A DNA stretch of 64,000 nucleotides from Kibdelosporangium sp. MJ126-NF4 (lineage in GTDB: Bacteria > Actinomycetota > Actinomycetes > Mycobacteriales > Pseudonocardiaceae), in the NCBI RefSeq assembly GCF_000826545.1, contig NZ_CDME01000002.1:806001-870000 (forward strand). The letters run 5' to 3'. Of this stretch, positions 32,997-41,885 are shown piece by piece (positions within the stretch are counted from its first letter, which is position 1; each line of letters begins with the position of its first letter). The position numbers and the translations under genes are program-made. A model generated the notes under the pieces. That model worked only from the letters and a program-made list of their open reading frames with translations. It was not told the DNA's origin and ran no database searches.

Positions 32997-34109
32997 GTGA
33001 GTAACTCTACGATTCCATCTGCAGGCGACTATGAATGGCCAGTCGAGGTGTTTCTCCCAGCGCGGCCCGCGCTGCTGACGTTTCGTCCGCACCCCGAGGC
33101 CGAATCGGTCGAGGCCGACTCCGACCAGTGGGTGCGCACACGCCTGGAACCGCTCTTCAAGACCACCGCGGATCTGGAACGGTTCCTCGAAGGGCGCCAC
33201 GGTCTCTGGGTGGGTCTTGCGCATCCACACGGAGACACAGCATGGTTGCGTTTGATCGCGGATGTCATGCAGTACTGGTTCATCCTCGACGACTTGGCCA
33301 CCTACGACGTCCACGATCCCACCAAACGGTTCGATATCGCTGCCGCACACGACCTGTTCGCTGACGTCGGCGCGGTGATGTCCGGTAACCAGCCACGCCG
33401 CATGTCGTTGCATGGCGGCATCATGGCCGAACTTCTCGACAGGGCGGACGACCGAATGAGTCCCGCACAGCGGGAACGGTTCCGCAGCCACATCAGCGTC
33501 ATGATCGGCGGCTTCGGAAGGGAGATCGCTGCCCGCGCCGAAGGGCGGGTACTGAGCTTTGACGAGTACATGACCCTGCACGAGGACAGCGTCGGCATGG
33601 ACTGGATCTACCTACTCTACGAATGCGGTCTCGGAGTCGACCTGTCCGACGAGCTCGCCGCCCGCCCCCAGGCGCTGCCCCGCCTTCACAGGATCATGAC
33701 CCGGCGGTTGTTGTACAACAACGACATCTTCGGCCTGCGGCGTGACATGCTGTCTGGCGATCCGATGAACGGCGTGCTGACCCTGATGCGTGAGAAGGGT
33801 ATCGGAGTGCAGAAGGCGGTCGACGAACTACACGACCTGATCTGCCACAGCGAAGCCAGGTTTACGCGGCTGAAGGCAGACATCCTCAGTCGCGGCGAGC
33901 CCGCCTGCACACTCGCTATGCGCACTTATGTCCAGGAACTGGAATTCTTGCTGGCAGGAGACCAGCGGTGGCATTACATGTCGCCTCGTTACAACGGAGC
34001 TGGTCATCGGTGGAACGGCCGTACGTCCGGGATCCTGCGGCTGACCCCGGATGTGACCTGCTACTTGCCGCCGACTCGTGAGTCTGACGCGTCGGCGAGT
34101 TCGTCGTGA
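32997..34109 (+). CDS. Class I terpene synthase with variant metal motifs
   Basis: A 370-aa all-helical terpene cyclase. The aspartate-rich motif is FILDDLATYD (D98, D99, D104), a DDxxxxD form lacking the usual acidic residue at +3 or +4. The second metal motif is NNDIFGLRRD (N242, D243, G246, D250), with Gly where Ser/Thr is usual and Asp for Glu. The C-terminal RY pair that binds diphosphate is R331-Y332 in HYMSPRY. NGVLTLMREKGIGVQKAVDE is a typical helix-H continuation. It ionises a prenyl diphosphate and cyclises it; with a prenyl-diphosphate synthase in the cluster the substrate is probably FPP or GGPP. GGAACGGAGCG precedes the ATG. Confidence 0.9.
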   Translation: MSNSTIPSAGDYEWPVEVFLPARPALLTFRPHPEAESVEADSDQWVRTRLEPLFKTTADLERFLEGRHGLWVGLAHPHGDTAWLRLIADVMQYWFILDDLATYDVHDPTKRFDIAAAHDLFADVGAVMSGNQPRRMSLHGGIMAELLDRADDRMSPAQRERFRSHISVMIGGFGREIAARAEGRVLSFDEYMTLHEDSVGMDWIYLLYECGLGVDLSDELAARPQALPRLHRIMTRRLLYNNDIFGLRRDMLSGDPMNGVLTLMREKGIGVQKAVDELHDLICHSEARFTRLKADILSRGEPACTLAMRTYVQELEFLLAGDQRWHYMSPRYNGAGHRWNGRTSGILRLTPDVTCYLPPTRESDASASSS

Positions 34110-34362
34110 GAACCAACATTGTTTGGCGCCGTTCACCCGGCCCTCCAGATCACTGACGCGACCATGGCCGAGCGAACCGGCCGAGGGGGGTCGGTACAAC
34201 ACAAGTACTGGCCCTCTTCGTCCGGCCCCAGCGGAGTTGAGCGCACGATCGCCCTCCGTGCGGGCCCGTCTGCCTGCCACTGCGCACGACAATCTGGATG
34301 TCGTGCCAGCCGTTCTCGCGGTTTATGCCCCACGTGTAATTGTCTGGCGAGTTGGCCTACCC

Positions 34363-35151
34363 TTACGGCAATGCCTCGGTTTCTCTTCGGTCGCGCGTTG
34401 GATAGACACTGGGAGTGGGCCTGCTATTGATCATGACACCGAATGACACAAGTGTGATGACGAGGCTGATGACACCAAGTACTGTCATCATTGGCGTAGT
34501 CAGATTCATTCCAACTCCGAGAATCGCTGGCCATCCACCGAAAGTGTATGCGGCAATCAGCCCCCCTGCGCCTACTGGCAGGAAAAGCAGCTGCCGGAGG
34601 CCGTGGAAATGACGAACAAACCAGTGGAACGCGAACCCCATGGCGATGATGTACGCATAGGATAGACACGGCCAAAGGAAAGGGAGTCCAAATATCCTGA
34701 GCGGCTGACTCTCGATATAGCTAAAGAGCTTGAATTGAACCAGAAGGATTTCGAAGGTGGAACCCACGAATGTCATGCCGATGTACAGTCCCCAAAACTT
34801 GCGCGGGGTCCAACCGCGTTCGATAAATTCAGCCGTGAAGTATGCTCCGGTGCCAACCAGGGCACCGTAGGCAAGGAATGCCCACAGCGGAATATGCTGA
34901 TCGAAGCTGGAATAGACGATTGGCGTTTCTTCGTTGTGGAGAAACCGGACGTCGTAGAGAAAATTCATAGGTCCTTCAATAAACGGCCCCATGGTGCAGG
35001 AGCACACCAGGATGATCAACTGTGGCCAACGAACGACTCGTCCAGGTCGGATAGTTCCATATATGATCAGGCCGACTATCCACGCGGCGGAAAGGACTGT
35101 GACAATCGTAATCGTTGTTGACGACGGAAATTCCTGAGCATTAACAGTCAT
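34363..35151 (-). CDS. Multi-pass membrane protein of the terpene cluster (possibly AveC-like)
   Basis: A 262-aa protein with about seven hydrophobic helices: ITIVTVLSAAWIVGLIIYGT, LIILVCSCTMGPF, IPLWAFLAYGALVGTGAYF, FWGLYIGMTFVGSTFEILLV, FGLPFLWPCLSYAYIIAMGF, and two at the end. The ATG at 35151 has GGAAGTGA upstream, a better start than one 35 codons earlier. A loop reads PFIEGPMNFLYDVRFLHNEE. The size, topology and this loop bring to mind the spirocyclase AveC-like family, whose members modify polyketides and occur in terpene clusters, but I cannot confirm it. It sits between the terpene synthase and FAD oxygenase, so a membrane enzyme acting on the terpene is plausible. Confidence 0.7.
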   Translation of the reverse strand: MTVNAQEFPSSTTITIVTVLSAAWIVGLIIYGTIRPGRVVRWPQLIILVCSCTMGPFIEGPMNFLYDVRFLHNEETPIVYSSFDQHIPLWAFLAYGALVGTGAYFTAEFIERGWTPRKFWGLYIGMTFVGSTFEILLVQFKLFSYIESQPLRIFGLPFLWPCLSYAYIIAMGFAFHWFVRHFHGLRQLLFLPVGAGGLIAAYTFGGWPAILGVGMNLTTPMMTVLGVISLVITLVSFGVMINSRPTPSVYPTRDRRETEALP

Positions 35152-35706
35152 TGTCACTTCCGTTCGCTGATTCAGTCGGCTTTGTTTCGTGAGGCCGCAA
35201 GCATGTAGTTGGAGGTAGCGGGTTGCTGAACGAAGATATGTTTCGACAAGCGTCACGTCTCAAGGTTTTGAGTATTGCCCATCGCCGGTGGGTATCGACG
35301 CATCAAGGAGCCGGTTAGGTGTTGAATATCTGGGAGTGTTGAACGTCGGCGCGAGCATCACCCGGTGCTGCCCAGCCGAGCCCGCACACCCAGGCGGGCT
35401 GGGAGTCTGGCCGCTCACGAACCGACGTCCCGGCTGGTTGGAGAGTAGGTGGTCACCCGCATGGGTCGACTGGCCACACTCATGGCGACGTTCAACGTGG
35501 TCCGGAATTCAACATATCCACTGGGTAAGAGTGCTTCCGCGTACACAGACGCGGACTGTTGACTAGACGGGGCTGACTGACCAGCCGACCTCTCAACTGG
35601 CCCGTCAGCGAAGTCATCATCCCGGGATACCTGCGAGTTCTCCCACACAGGACACTTCCATCACGCAGCACTCCCGATCGACGTCAAGCCATAAGGGGGC
35701 CAGGAC
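35152..35706. other. Divergent intergenic region of the terpene cluster
   Basis: About 555 bases between the membrane-protein start and the FAD oxygenase GTG. I see no convincing gene or strong inverted repeat. It must contain the divergent promoters; AGGGGGCCAGGAC at 35694-35706 is the ribosome binding region of the oxygenase. Confidence 0.4.
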
Positions 35707-37074
35707 GTGGCCGAACGTAACGCTGTCATCGTGGGAGCGGGCATCGGTGGACTCGCCGCGGCGCAAGCGGTCGCCGCCGATTTCGACAACGTCACCATCG
35801 TCGAACGCGACGTCCTCACACCTGACACCAGCAGCCGCAACGGCGTACGGCACGGCCACCATTACCATGGACTGGTCGGGCAGGAGCTCTTTGCCAGACT
35901 GTTCCCCGGGATTCTTGACAAAATGGAAGAACGTGGCGCCCCCCGGGTCGACATGACAGCCGACGTCCGCGCCTCGTACTTCGGCAACCAACTTCTATGT
36001 GAGTCAACAGGCCTTCAGGCTCTGATGACGAGTCAACCATTTCTGGAAAAACACCTGCGCAACGAAGTGGCTAGCCTTTCCAATGTGTCAATCTTTGATC
36101 GGTGTACAGCAGGTCGCATCATAACCGCGTCGAAGAATCGTCACGTCACAGGAATTCACGTGTCGTTCCATGAAACGCCTGACACATCGCCCCAGCTATT
36201 TCCCGCCGACCTCGTAGTCGACGCGACCGGCCGCGCGGCACGTGCTCGAACCTGGCTTTCCGACCTCGGTCTGGCACGCCCCATCGAAGAGAGTACCGCC
36301 ATCAGATGCACCTACACCACCTGTCACTTCAGCGCTCCGCCCGACGCCTTCGGCCCGCAGCGCACGATCGTCGCCGGCCCTACCCCACAATGTCCCCGCG
36401 GCTTCTTCCTGGCAGCTCAGGAGGACTCTCGCTGGGTCTTCTCCCTCTTCGGTTATGGTCCCGAGAACAAGCCGTCGAACAATCTCGACGAATTCCTTAC
36501 CTACTCCCGTGACATTGTCCCGCCCGACGTGTGGGACGCGATGCGCCAGCTGCAACCGGATGATCAAATCGTATCGTTTCATTACCCGGCAACCCGACGC
36601 CTGCACTACCAACGACATCACAACATGCCGGAAGGCCTCGTTTGTGTTGGCGACTCGTTGTGTACAACTAGTCCAATTTACGGAGCCGGAATGACAATGG
36701 CGGCCATGCAGGCGCTCATACTCAAGGAGTGTCTCAGGGATCACCCACGGGAGCTTCAAGGCCGCTTCCATCGGAAAGTCTATAACACTATGAGACCCAT
36801 TTGGCACTTCACTCGAATCGCTGACAGTGTTATGCCGGGTGTCAGCAAGCGGCCGGAATTTGTTAACCGCCTTGTCGGTAAACTCATGACCTCCACCACG
36901 GCTGCCGCAGCCCACGACCTCGACGTCATGACTGCGATAGTCAAGGCCCTCACCTTCAACGGTTCACCCTCCAAACTGCTGAAACCAAAAATACTACATT
37001 CCATAGTGGCTGAGATTTTCCGCAAGAGTCATGATGGGCCGCGAGTGAACGTTCCGACCCGCCTCCGCCGGTAA
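35707..37074 (+). CDS. FAD-dependent monooxygenase/epoxidase-like enzyme
   Basis: A 455-aa flavoprotein from a GTG with a strong purine-rich RBS. The N-terminal dinucleotide fold is AVIVGAGIGGLAAAQAV, ending in an acidic residue in VTIVERDVL. The second FAD motif is VCVGDSLCTTSPIYGAGMTM (GD with the following loop). PADLVVDATGRAARARTWLS gives the DG-type motif region. Length and motif spacing match squalene-epoxidase-like/geranylgeranyl-reductase-like hydroxylases. Placed after the terpene synthase it probably oxidises the terpene skeleton or epoxidises its precursor. No obvious N-terminal membrane anchor. Confidence 0.85.
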   Translation: MAERNAVIVGAGIGGLAAAQAVAADFDNVTIVERDVLTPDTSSRNGVRHGHHYHGLVGQELFARLFPGILDKMEERGAPRVDMTADVRASYFGNQLLCESTGLQALMTSQPFLEKHLRNEVASLSNVSIFDRCTAGRIITASKNRHVTGIHVSFHETPDTSPQLFPADLVVDATGRAARARTWLSDLGLARPIEESTAIRCTYTTCHFSAPPDAFGPQRTIVAGPTPQCPRGFFLAAQEDSRWVFSLFGYGPENKPSNNLDEFLTYSRDIVPPDVWDAMRQLQPDDQIVSFHYPATRRLHYQRHHNMPEGLVCVGDSLCTTSPIYGAGMTMAAMQALILKECLRDHPRELQGRFHRKVYNTMRPIWHFTRIADSVMPGVSKRPEFVNRLVGKLMTSTTAAAAHDLDVMTAIVKALTFNGSPSKLLKPKILHSIVAEIFRKSHDGPRVNVPTRLRR

Positions 37075-37266
37075 AGCTCTCGTCGACTTCATGGAATGAG
37101 CGGTAATGACCGCGAGCGCGGTACGACAACAGCTGTTCTGCTTGCTGCACGACATCACACCCGACTTTGCCGCGGTGATCCCGACCTCCGGCTACAACGA
37201 AGCCACTCCGCATTGGACAATCGCAGTGATCGTCATCGTTCTCACCCTGCGCTGCCCGTGGCCTGT

Positions 37267-38328
37267 TCACAAGGTGACGATGGGATGAACGAGAGGGGAA
37301 TTGGTGGTGTGGGTGGACAGCCACATATCGACCTTGGAGACTTCTGTGCTCACCTTCCGCTGTGCCAGCGACAGCGGTCCTAGGCCGGACAACGCCGTGA
37401 CAGTCTCACGCTGCAGGCTCACGGGGGCGCTCGCGCTGAGGATCAGTCCCACGCTTTCCGCGTTGGCGAGCCAGTTCGGTTCGATGTGGTCGACGGAGTC
37501 AATGACGTGGACCGGGGTGCGGCCGGAATAGGAGGCGTTCGCGGCGTTGCCCGGGGAGGTGAGTACGAGCGCCACGTCGCAAGCGGAGATCACGGTCAGT
37601 GCTGTTGCCGCCCAGTCGGAGGCGGCGTAGCAGAGGCCATCGGGGTGCATGCCTCGGATCGCGGGGTAACGGGCTCGCAGGGCTGCAATCACGCGTGCCG
37701 CCATTTCGACGATCGTCCCTGGTGAGATGATGTACGCGACGCGTTCCGGGTCTAGGTGCAAGCTTGCCACTTCTGATGGTGACTCGACGATGATCGCTTC
37801 TCTGGTTCGCGCGAGAAGTGCCTGTGCGGGTGTGTCGTCGTGCTTGCCTATTATGACCACCTGGTCACCGCGCTCCGCGAATCTCGCGGTTTCGCTGGTC
37901 GCCCAGGCCATCAATGGGCAATGCGAATGACGCGAGTCGGCCATGGCGCTGGCGCAGGAACACCGCGGCGTGGCCATGAGGACTCGACGGGTCCGCCAGA
38001 TCGCGGACCAGGTAGCTACGGCATCGGCCGCTGCTTGCAGGGCGACATCGTCAGTGTTGTTCGCGGCCACCCCTATCCCGACGGCCATTCCCGACCTGTC
38101 CAGATAGGAGGCTGTGAACAGTGTTCCACCGTCCTGGTGGAGCTGGGGACGCATCGCGCTGGAACCAAGCCGCGCCTGGTGTCCGAGCCGCCTCAGATGC
38201 CCGGTGACAGCGGGTCCTGCCGGGCAGTGGACGTGTCCTCTCCTGGGGTGCACGAACGACGTCACGATCAGTTCTTCCGCCGCCACGCGCGGCGCACCGA
38301 AGCAAGCACGTTCCACAGACCGATTCAT
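37267..38328 (-). CDS. IspH-like protein with N-terminal extension and internal deletion
   Basis: A 353-aa frame. Residues from about 150 match the C-terminal two thirds of 4-hydroxy-3-methylbut-2-enyl diphosphate reductase: TARFAERGDQVVIIGKHDD, MHPDGLCYAASDWAATAL, TSPGNAANASYSGRTPVHVI, LSASAPVSLQRETVTALSGL. The three iron-sulfur cysteines seem retained (MATPRCSC, HCPLMAW, GLCYAA). The section that should carry the substrate histidines (VHN and AHG in the intact IspH at 42980) is missing: about 80 residues between the first and second cysteine are deleted. The N-terminal ~120 residues (LIVTSFVHPRRG, GGTLFTASYLDRSGM) form an extension seen also as a fragment near 32.6 kb. Probably a dead paralogue of the cluster's ispH; it could still hold a cluster. 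Confidence 0.6.
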   Translation of the reverse strand: MNRSVERACFGAPRVAAEELIVTSFVHPRRGHVHCPAGPAVTGHLRRLGHQARLGSSAMRPQLHQDGGTLFTASYLDRSGMAVGIGVAANNTDDVALQAAADAVATWSAIWRTRRVLMATPRCSCASAMADSRHSHCPLMAWATSETARFAERGDQVVIIGKHDDTPAQALLARTREAIIVESPSEVASLHLDPERVAYIISPGTIVEMAARVIAALRARYPAIRGMHPDGLCYAASDWAATALTVISACDVALVLTSPGNAANASYSGRTPVHVIDSVDHIEPNWLANAESVGLILSASAPVSLQRETVTALSGLGPLSLAQRKVSTEVSKVDMWLSTHTTNSPLVHPIVTL

Positions 38329-38536
38329 TCAGTACCATCCAAGCTCGCCCAGTGGGTCACAAGAACCATAGGCGTCCTGCCCGGCGATGGACTGTTTTGA
38401 AGGCCGAAGCCATGCGGTCCAGCTATACAGTACGCTCATCCCGCCTAAAGCATTCGCGCTACGTCATCTCCGCGTTCATGACAATGGATGACCACCAATC
38501 CATCTTCCGGGTGATGCGGCCATATGTGTCGGCGAC

Positions 38537-38692
38537 TCATACATAGGATTGGCCCCGTTTGCTCGAGCACGGTTTCGCGAGATCGTGTATGGGCGTTCGG
38601 AGTTCCGCGGTAGGCGTACCGTCCCACAACTCCGAAACCACGCCGTCGTCAAGGTAGACGGAAACGGACTGGTCAAGATCCTTCGTGCTCAT
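38537..38692 (-). CDS. Small hypothetical protein (51 aa)
   Basis: An ATG at 38692, preceded by GGGAAA, opens MSTKDLDQSVSVYLDDGVVS, then ELWDGTPTAELRTPIHDLAK and a short Cys/Ser/basic tail. Composition is balanced and acidic in the N-terminal two thirds, unlike shadow frames nearby. It lies between the IspH-like gene and the first HTH-TPR regulator, on their strand. No family recognised; a small regulator or a peptide precursor are both possible. Confidence 0.45.
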   Translation of the reverse strand: MSTKDLDQSVSVYLDDGVVSELWDGTPTAELRTPIHDLAKPCSSKRGQSYV

Positions 38693-38757
38693 ATTGATTT
38701 CCCGATCGACTCGGTGTCGGGCACGAGGTCGTCTTCGGGCGTGATCATCGCTGGCTG

Positions 38758-40104
38758 TCACGCGGACACAAGCGACTGCGGCGACGCGCGCGTGAGTAGC
38801 GTTCTGATCCGGGGCGTGCGGGCGCACGGACGAAGGCGGGCCCGCAGGGAGGCGATCGTGCGCTCGACTCGCGTGCACGACAGGTGAAAGCGGTCATCCA
38901 AGACCTGGGACAAGGCTACACAGGCAAACTCCACGTGACCGATGTCCAGGTAGAGCTCAGCCAGTCGGGCGGTGCTGACCGCACGAGCACGACGCTCGGT
39001 GGGGGGCCGATGACACAGGGAACTCCGCAGTGCCGCGATCGCCTGGTGCCGGTCACCGCAGTGGGACAGAACCTCGGCGCGATGGTATTCCAAAGCCGCC
39101 AGGTGATAGGCGCCCACGGCTGCCGCGGTATCAGTGTCCTTCTCAAGCAGTCTTTCCGTTGTTGCCAGCTCTGCCAGCGCCTGGCGGTGGTCTCCGCAGG
39201 ATGCGTGGGCCAGGGCAGCTTGACCCATCACGAAGGCGACGTGCTTACTCGACAAACCATGGGCGTCGCGCAGCGCGGCCTCGGCGAGATCACGCGCACG
39301 ATGATAGTGCCCGAGGTGGTAAGCCTGGACGCTCTGCGCTCGCACCGCTGCGGTGTAGCAATCGAGGTTGCCGGCAGTGGCTGCCAATGTGGCGGCGGCT
39401 CGGTAGTAGCGTTGTGCTGCCCCCTGCAGCAACTCGTCGAAGCACATCCAGCCAGCCAGGTAGGACAGCTTGGCCGCCGCCGCGCATAGCCGCGCGCGTG
39501 CGGTGGGAGAAGCCGGGGCGCGTAACCACGATGCGACATCAGTGGCCAGGTAGGCCGTGAGTGCAGGCAGCGCCTTGCCGCCGCCGAAGGTGTTGTCGTT
39601 GTCAGAGAACACCGTCAATATCAGTTCTGCCGCATCCGCATGTGCGGTGCCGATGCGTTCCCTCTCGCCTGCTGGTGGTGGTAGCGCAGTGGCTGCTGCG
39701 CCAAGGCTCGGCACATTCAGGCTGGTCAGGGTGTAGATTACGGCACGCAGTACCGACCGGCGCGGTGAGCCCGCGTTGCCCAGTCGTACCAACTGTTCCA
39801 CGACCTGTGTCTCCTCTCCGGGGATACCTTGATCGTGGTGGCGGTGTGACCCGGTCAACCCGGTGTCGCTGTCCTGGATCGGACGAGCCAGTTGACGCGA
39901 GAGCACTTCGGCGACCATTGCCACCACCGTGGGCGGTGGTCTGGATCCCGCCAGCCAGTGAAAGACCGACGTGCGGTCGTAGCTCAGCTTCACGCCGTTC
40001 TCGGCAGCCGCGGCATTGACCGCGTTCGCCAACTTCTGCCCAGACCAGCCGCTTTCGTGCAGCAATGCCCTGAGCAGGCGGTTAGGTGTCCGGCTGGGTA
40101 CCAT
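38758..40104 (-). CDS. HTH-TPR transcriptional regulator (first copy)
   Basis: A 448-aa protein. The ATG at 40104 has GAGGAG upstream; a start 15 codons earlier is possible but less well supported. Residues 1-80 are an XRE-like DNA-binding domain of the actinomycete type LLxxxGWSxxxLAxxVN: ALLHESGWSGQKLANAVNAA, FHWLAGSRPPPTVVAMVAEV, LSRQLARPI. Residues about 150-430 are a tetratricopeptide array (YYRAAATLAATAGNLDCYTA, YHRARDLAEAALRDAHG, ALAELATTERLLEKDTDTAA). Proteins of this NsdA-like layout control secondary metabolism and development. It is a tandem paralogue of the next gene and probably regulates the terpene cluster. Confidence 0.82.
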   Translation of the reverse strand: MVPSRTPNRLLRALLHESGWSGQKLANAVNAAAAENGVKLSYDRTSVFHWLAGSRPPPTVVAMVAEVLSRQLARPIQDSDTGLTGSHRHHDQGIPGEETQVVEQLVRLGNAGSPRRSVLRAVIYTLTSLNVPSLGAAATALPPPAGERERIGTAHADAAELILTVFSDNDNTFGGGKALPALTAYLATDVASWLRAPASPTARARLCAAAAKLSYLAGWMCFDELLQGAAQRYYRAAATLAATAGNLDCYTAAVRAQSVQAYHLGHYHRARDLAEAALRDAHGLSSKHVAFVMGQAALAHASCGDHRQALAELATTERLLEKDTDTAAAVGAYHLAALEYHRAEVLSHCGDRHQAIAALRSSLCHRPPTERRARAVSTARLAELYLDIGHVEFACVALSQVLDDRFHLSCTRVERTIASLRARLRPCARTPRIRTLLTRASPQSLVSA

Positions 40105-40212
40105 CGCAAAGCACTCCTCGGTGGCTCTCAACAGCTCGGGGAATTCCACATGTGCTCTGCCCCTGACACCCGCTGTGGGAAATCGTGATCGACAAACGTG
40201 AGATGTGCGGTG

Positions 40213-41607
40213 TTATAGAACGAAGGCGCGGGTCAGCAGTCGGCGGGCGGTGAGGTGGGCGGTGTGGGGGCGTATGCGGGAGCGGAGCGTTTTGAGGGAG
40301 GCGGTGACGCGGCGGCTGGTGAGGTGGGGGTAGTCGTCGAGGAAGGCGTGCCATGCGGCGGCGGCTGACTCGAGGTTGCCGTTGTCAAGGTGTAGTTCGG
40401 CGAGACGTGCGTTGATGATGGCTCGGGAGCGTCGTTCGGTGGTGGGGCGGTGAGTGTTCGAGGCAGCGAGAGCGGTGATGGCGGCTTTGCGGTCGCCGAG
40501 CAAAGCGAGGGTGGCGGCTTGTTGGTGGAACAGGGCGGCGGGGTGGTATGCGCCCATGATGGTTTCGTTGAGTGGCTGGGTGGTCGATGTGGCTTGGTTC
40601 AGACGGCGTTCGGCCAGGTGTAGTGCTGAAAGGGCGTTGGTGCGGTCGCCGTTTCCGGCGGCGGCGACCGCGACTTGCCCGTAGAGGAACGCTTGGCGCT
40701 CGGGTAGGAACTTGCGGTTGGTGACGACGGCGGTCTCGGCGAGCTGGACCGCTTCACGGTGGTGGCCCAGGAAACTGGCTTGTACTGACAGGGCTCGAAG
40801 CGTGATGGCATACGCGCTACTGTCGCCGTTTTCGGCGGCCAGGTCGAGCGCTGCCTGGTAGTAGTGTTGTGCCAGGCCGTGTTGCTGGTCGTCGAAGCAC
40901 ATGAAGGCGCATTGGTAGGACAGTTTGGTCGCTGCTGTCAGCAGTCGTGTCCGTACCGCCAAGCGTGAAACTGTGTGCAGCCTGGGGGCGATGTCGTGGG
41001 CGAGGTAGGCGGCGAGCGCCCTGCGGGCGTAGCCACCACCGAATGAGGCGTCGGCGTCGGTGAACACCCGCGCCATCTGCTCTGCCGCTGTGACTGGTCC
41101 CGCGTCCGTCACGGCCTCAAATGTTGTGTCCGGCTTCGGTTGGGTGCTGTGATGGTGCGCGGCTCGTGTGGCGTTGGTCCAGGTAGGGAGGGCCAGTGGC
41201 CTCACGCGGTACACGCCACCTGTCAGCGCTTGGCGCCGCTTGTCGTTGGAGGTGATCAAGCGCATCAGAACCGTTGCCACGTCGAGGCTCTGCGTTGGAT
41301 CGGCAACCGGTGTGGGGCCGGTGCCAGGAGCCGGGGTGGCTGGCTGGTGGTGGACCAGGCCGGTGTCGGTGATGGTGACGGGGCGGCTCAGTTGGCGTGA
41401 CAGTGCTTCGGCGACCAGTTCTGGGATTGGCGGGCGGGGCCGGCGGCCTGCGAGCCAGCTTGAGGGCTGGCGGCGGTCCAGTCGTAGCACCAGTCCGCCT
41501 TCCGCAGCCACCGCATTCACTCGGGAGGCCAGTGTGCTGCCGGACCAGCCGGCTTCGGTCAGGAGCGCGGATAATGTCGTGTTCGGCATGTTCGCTGATC
41601 GCACCAT
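40213..41607 (-). CDS. HTH-TPR transcriptional regulator (second copy)
   Basis: A 464-aa paralogue of the preceding regulator, with the same order: HTH (ALLTEAGWSGSTLASRVNAV, PSSWLAGRRPRPPIPELVAE, ALSRQLSRPVTI), a linker with VYRVRPLALPTWTNATRAAH, then TPR helices (HYYQAALDLAAENGDSSAYA, HHREAVQLAETAVVTNRKFL). ATG 41607 follows GGGAGCC. It is transcribed divergently from the prenyl-diphosphate synthase operon, with 278 bases between that include a direct repeat that may be its binding site. A fragment of a third paralogue lies at 46946. Confidence 0.83.
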   Translation of the reverse strand: MVRSANMPNTTLSALLTEAGWSGSTLASRVNAVAAEGGLVLRLDRRQPSSWLAGRRPRPPIPELVAEALSRQLSRPVTITDTGLVHHQPATPAPGTGPTPVADPTQSLDVATVLMRLITSNDKRRQALTGGVYRVRPLALPTWTNATRAAHHHSTQPKPDTTFEAVTDAGPVTAAEQMARVFTDADASFGGGYARRALAAYLAHDIAPRLHTVSRLAVRTRLLTAATKLSYQCAFMCFDDQQHGLAQHYYQAALDLAAENGDSSAYAITLRALSVQASFLGHHREAVQLAETAVVTNRKFLPERQAFLYGQVAVAAAGNGDRTNALSALHLAERRLNQATSTTQPLNETIMGAYHPAALFHQQAATLALLGDRKAAITALAASNTHRPTTERRSRAIINARLAELHLDNGNLESAAAAWHAFLDDYPHLTSRRVTASLKTLRSRIRPHTAHLTARRLLTRAFVL

Positions 41608-41725
41608 GGCAGTCGGCTCCCACGGGTACAGCTCTGCACGGACAGCAGGAGCTTAACCGTTAGGTGACATCGACATCACCCTGCGTTGGCAGGGTTGTGC
41701 CCGGTGTCGCGCGCAGTGTCGGTGA

Positions 41726-41757
41726 AAAGCGGGACATGTCGCCAAAGCGGGACATGT
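41726..41757. promoter_or_regulatory. Direct repeat AAAGCGGGACATGT x2 upstream of the MEP/prenyl operon
   Basis: Identical 14-base copies at 41726-41739 and 41744-41757 have an 18-bp period. Each contains GACATGT, palindromic (GACATGTC) in the first copy. They lie 129 bases before the prenyl-diphosphate synthase ATG and 119 bases from the divergent regulator start, a likely site for the HTH-TPR regulators. Confidence 0.5.
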
Positions 41758-41885
41758 TCGCTGGTGCTGTGGTCTGGGCCGGGGCGTGGTCTGAGCGGAT
41801 GCTGGAGGCACAGTGCTTCGTCGCGAGGACGCTTCCCGCAGCGGAGAGTCGCGGCAGCCCCCGCCGATGTGAAGGGAGCGGTGTA

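Noticed and set aside
34119..34430. 103-codon plus-strand frame after the terpene synthase
   Set aside because: No RBS, cysteine/arginine-rich with no pattern; overlaps the 3' end of the convergent membrane-protein gene.
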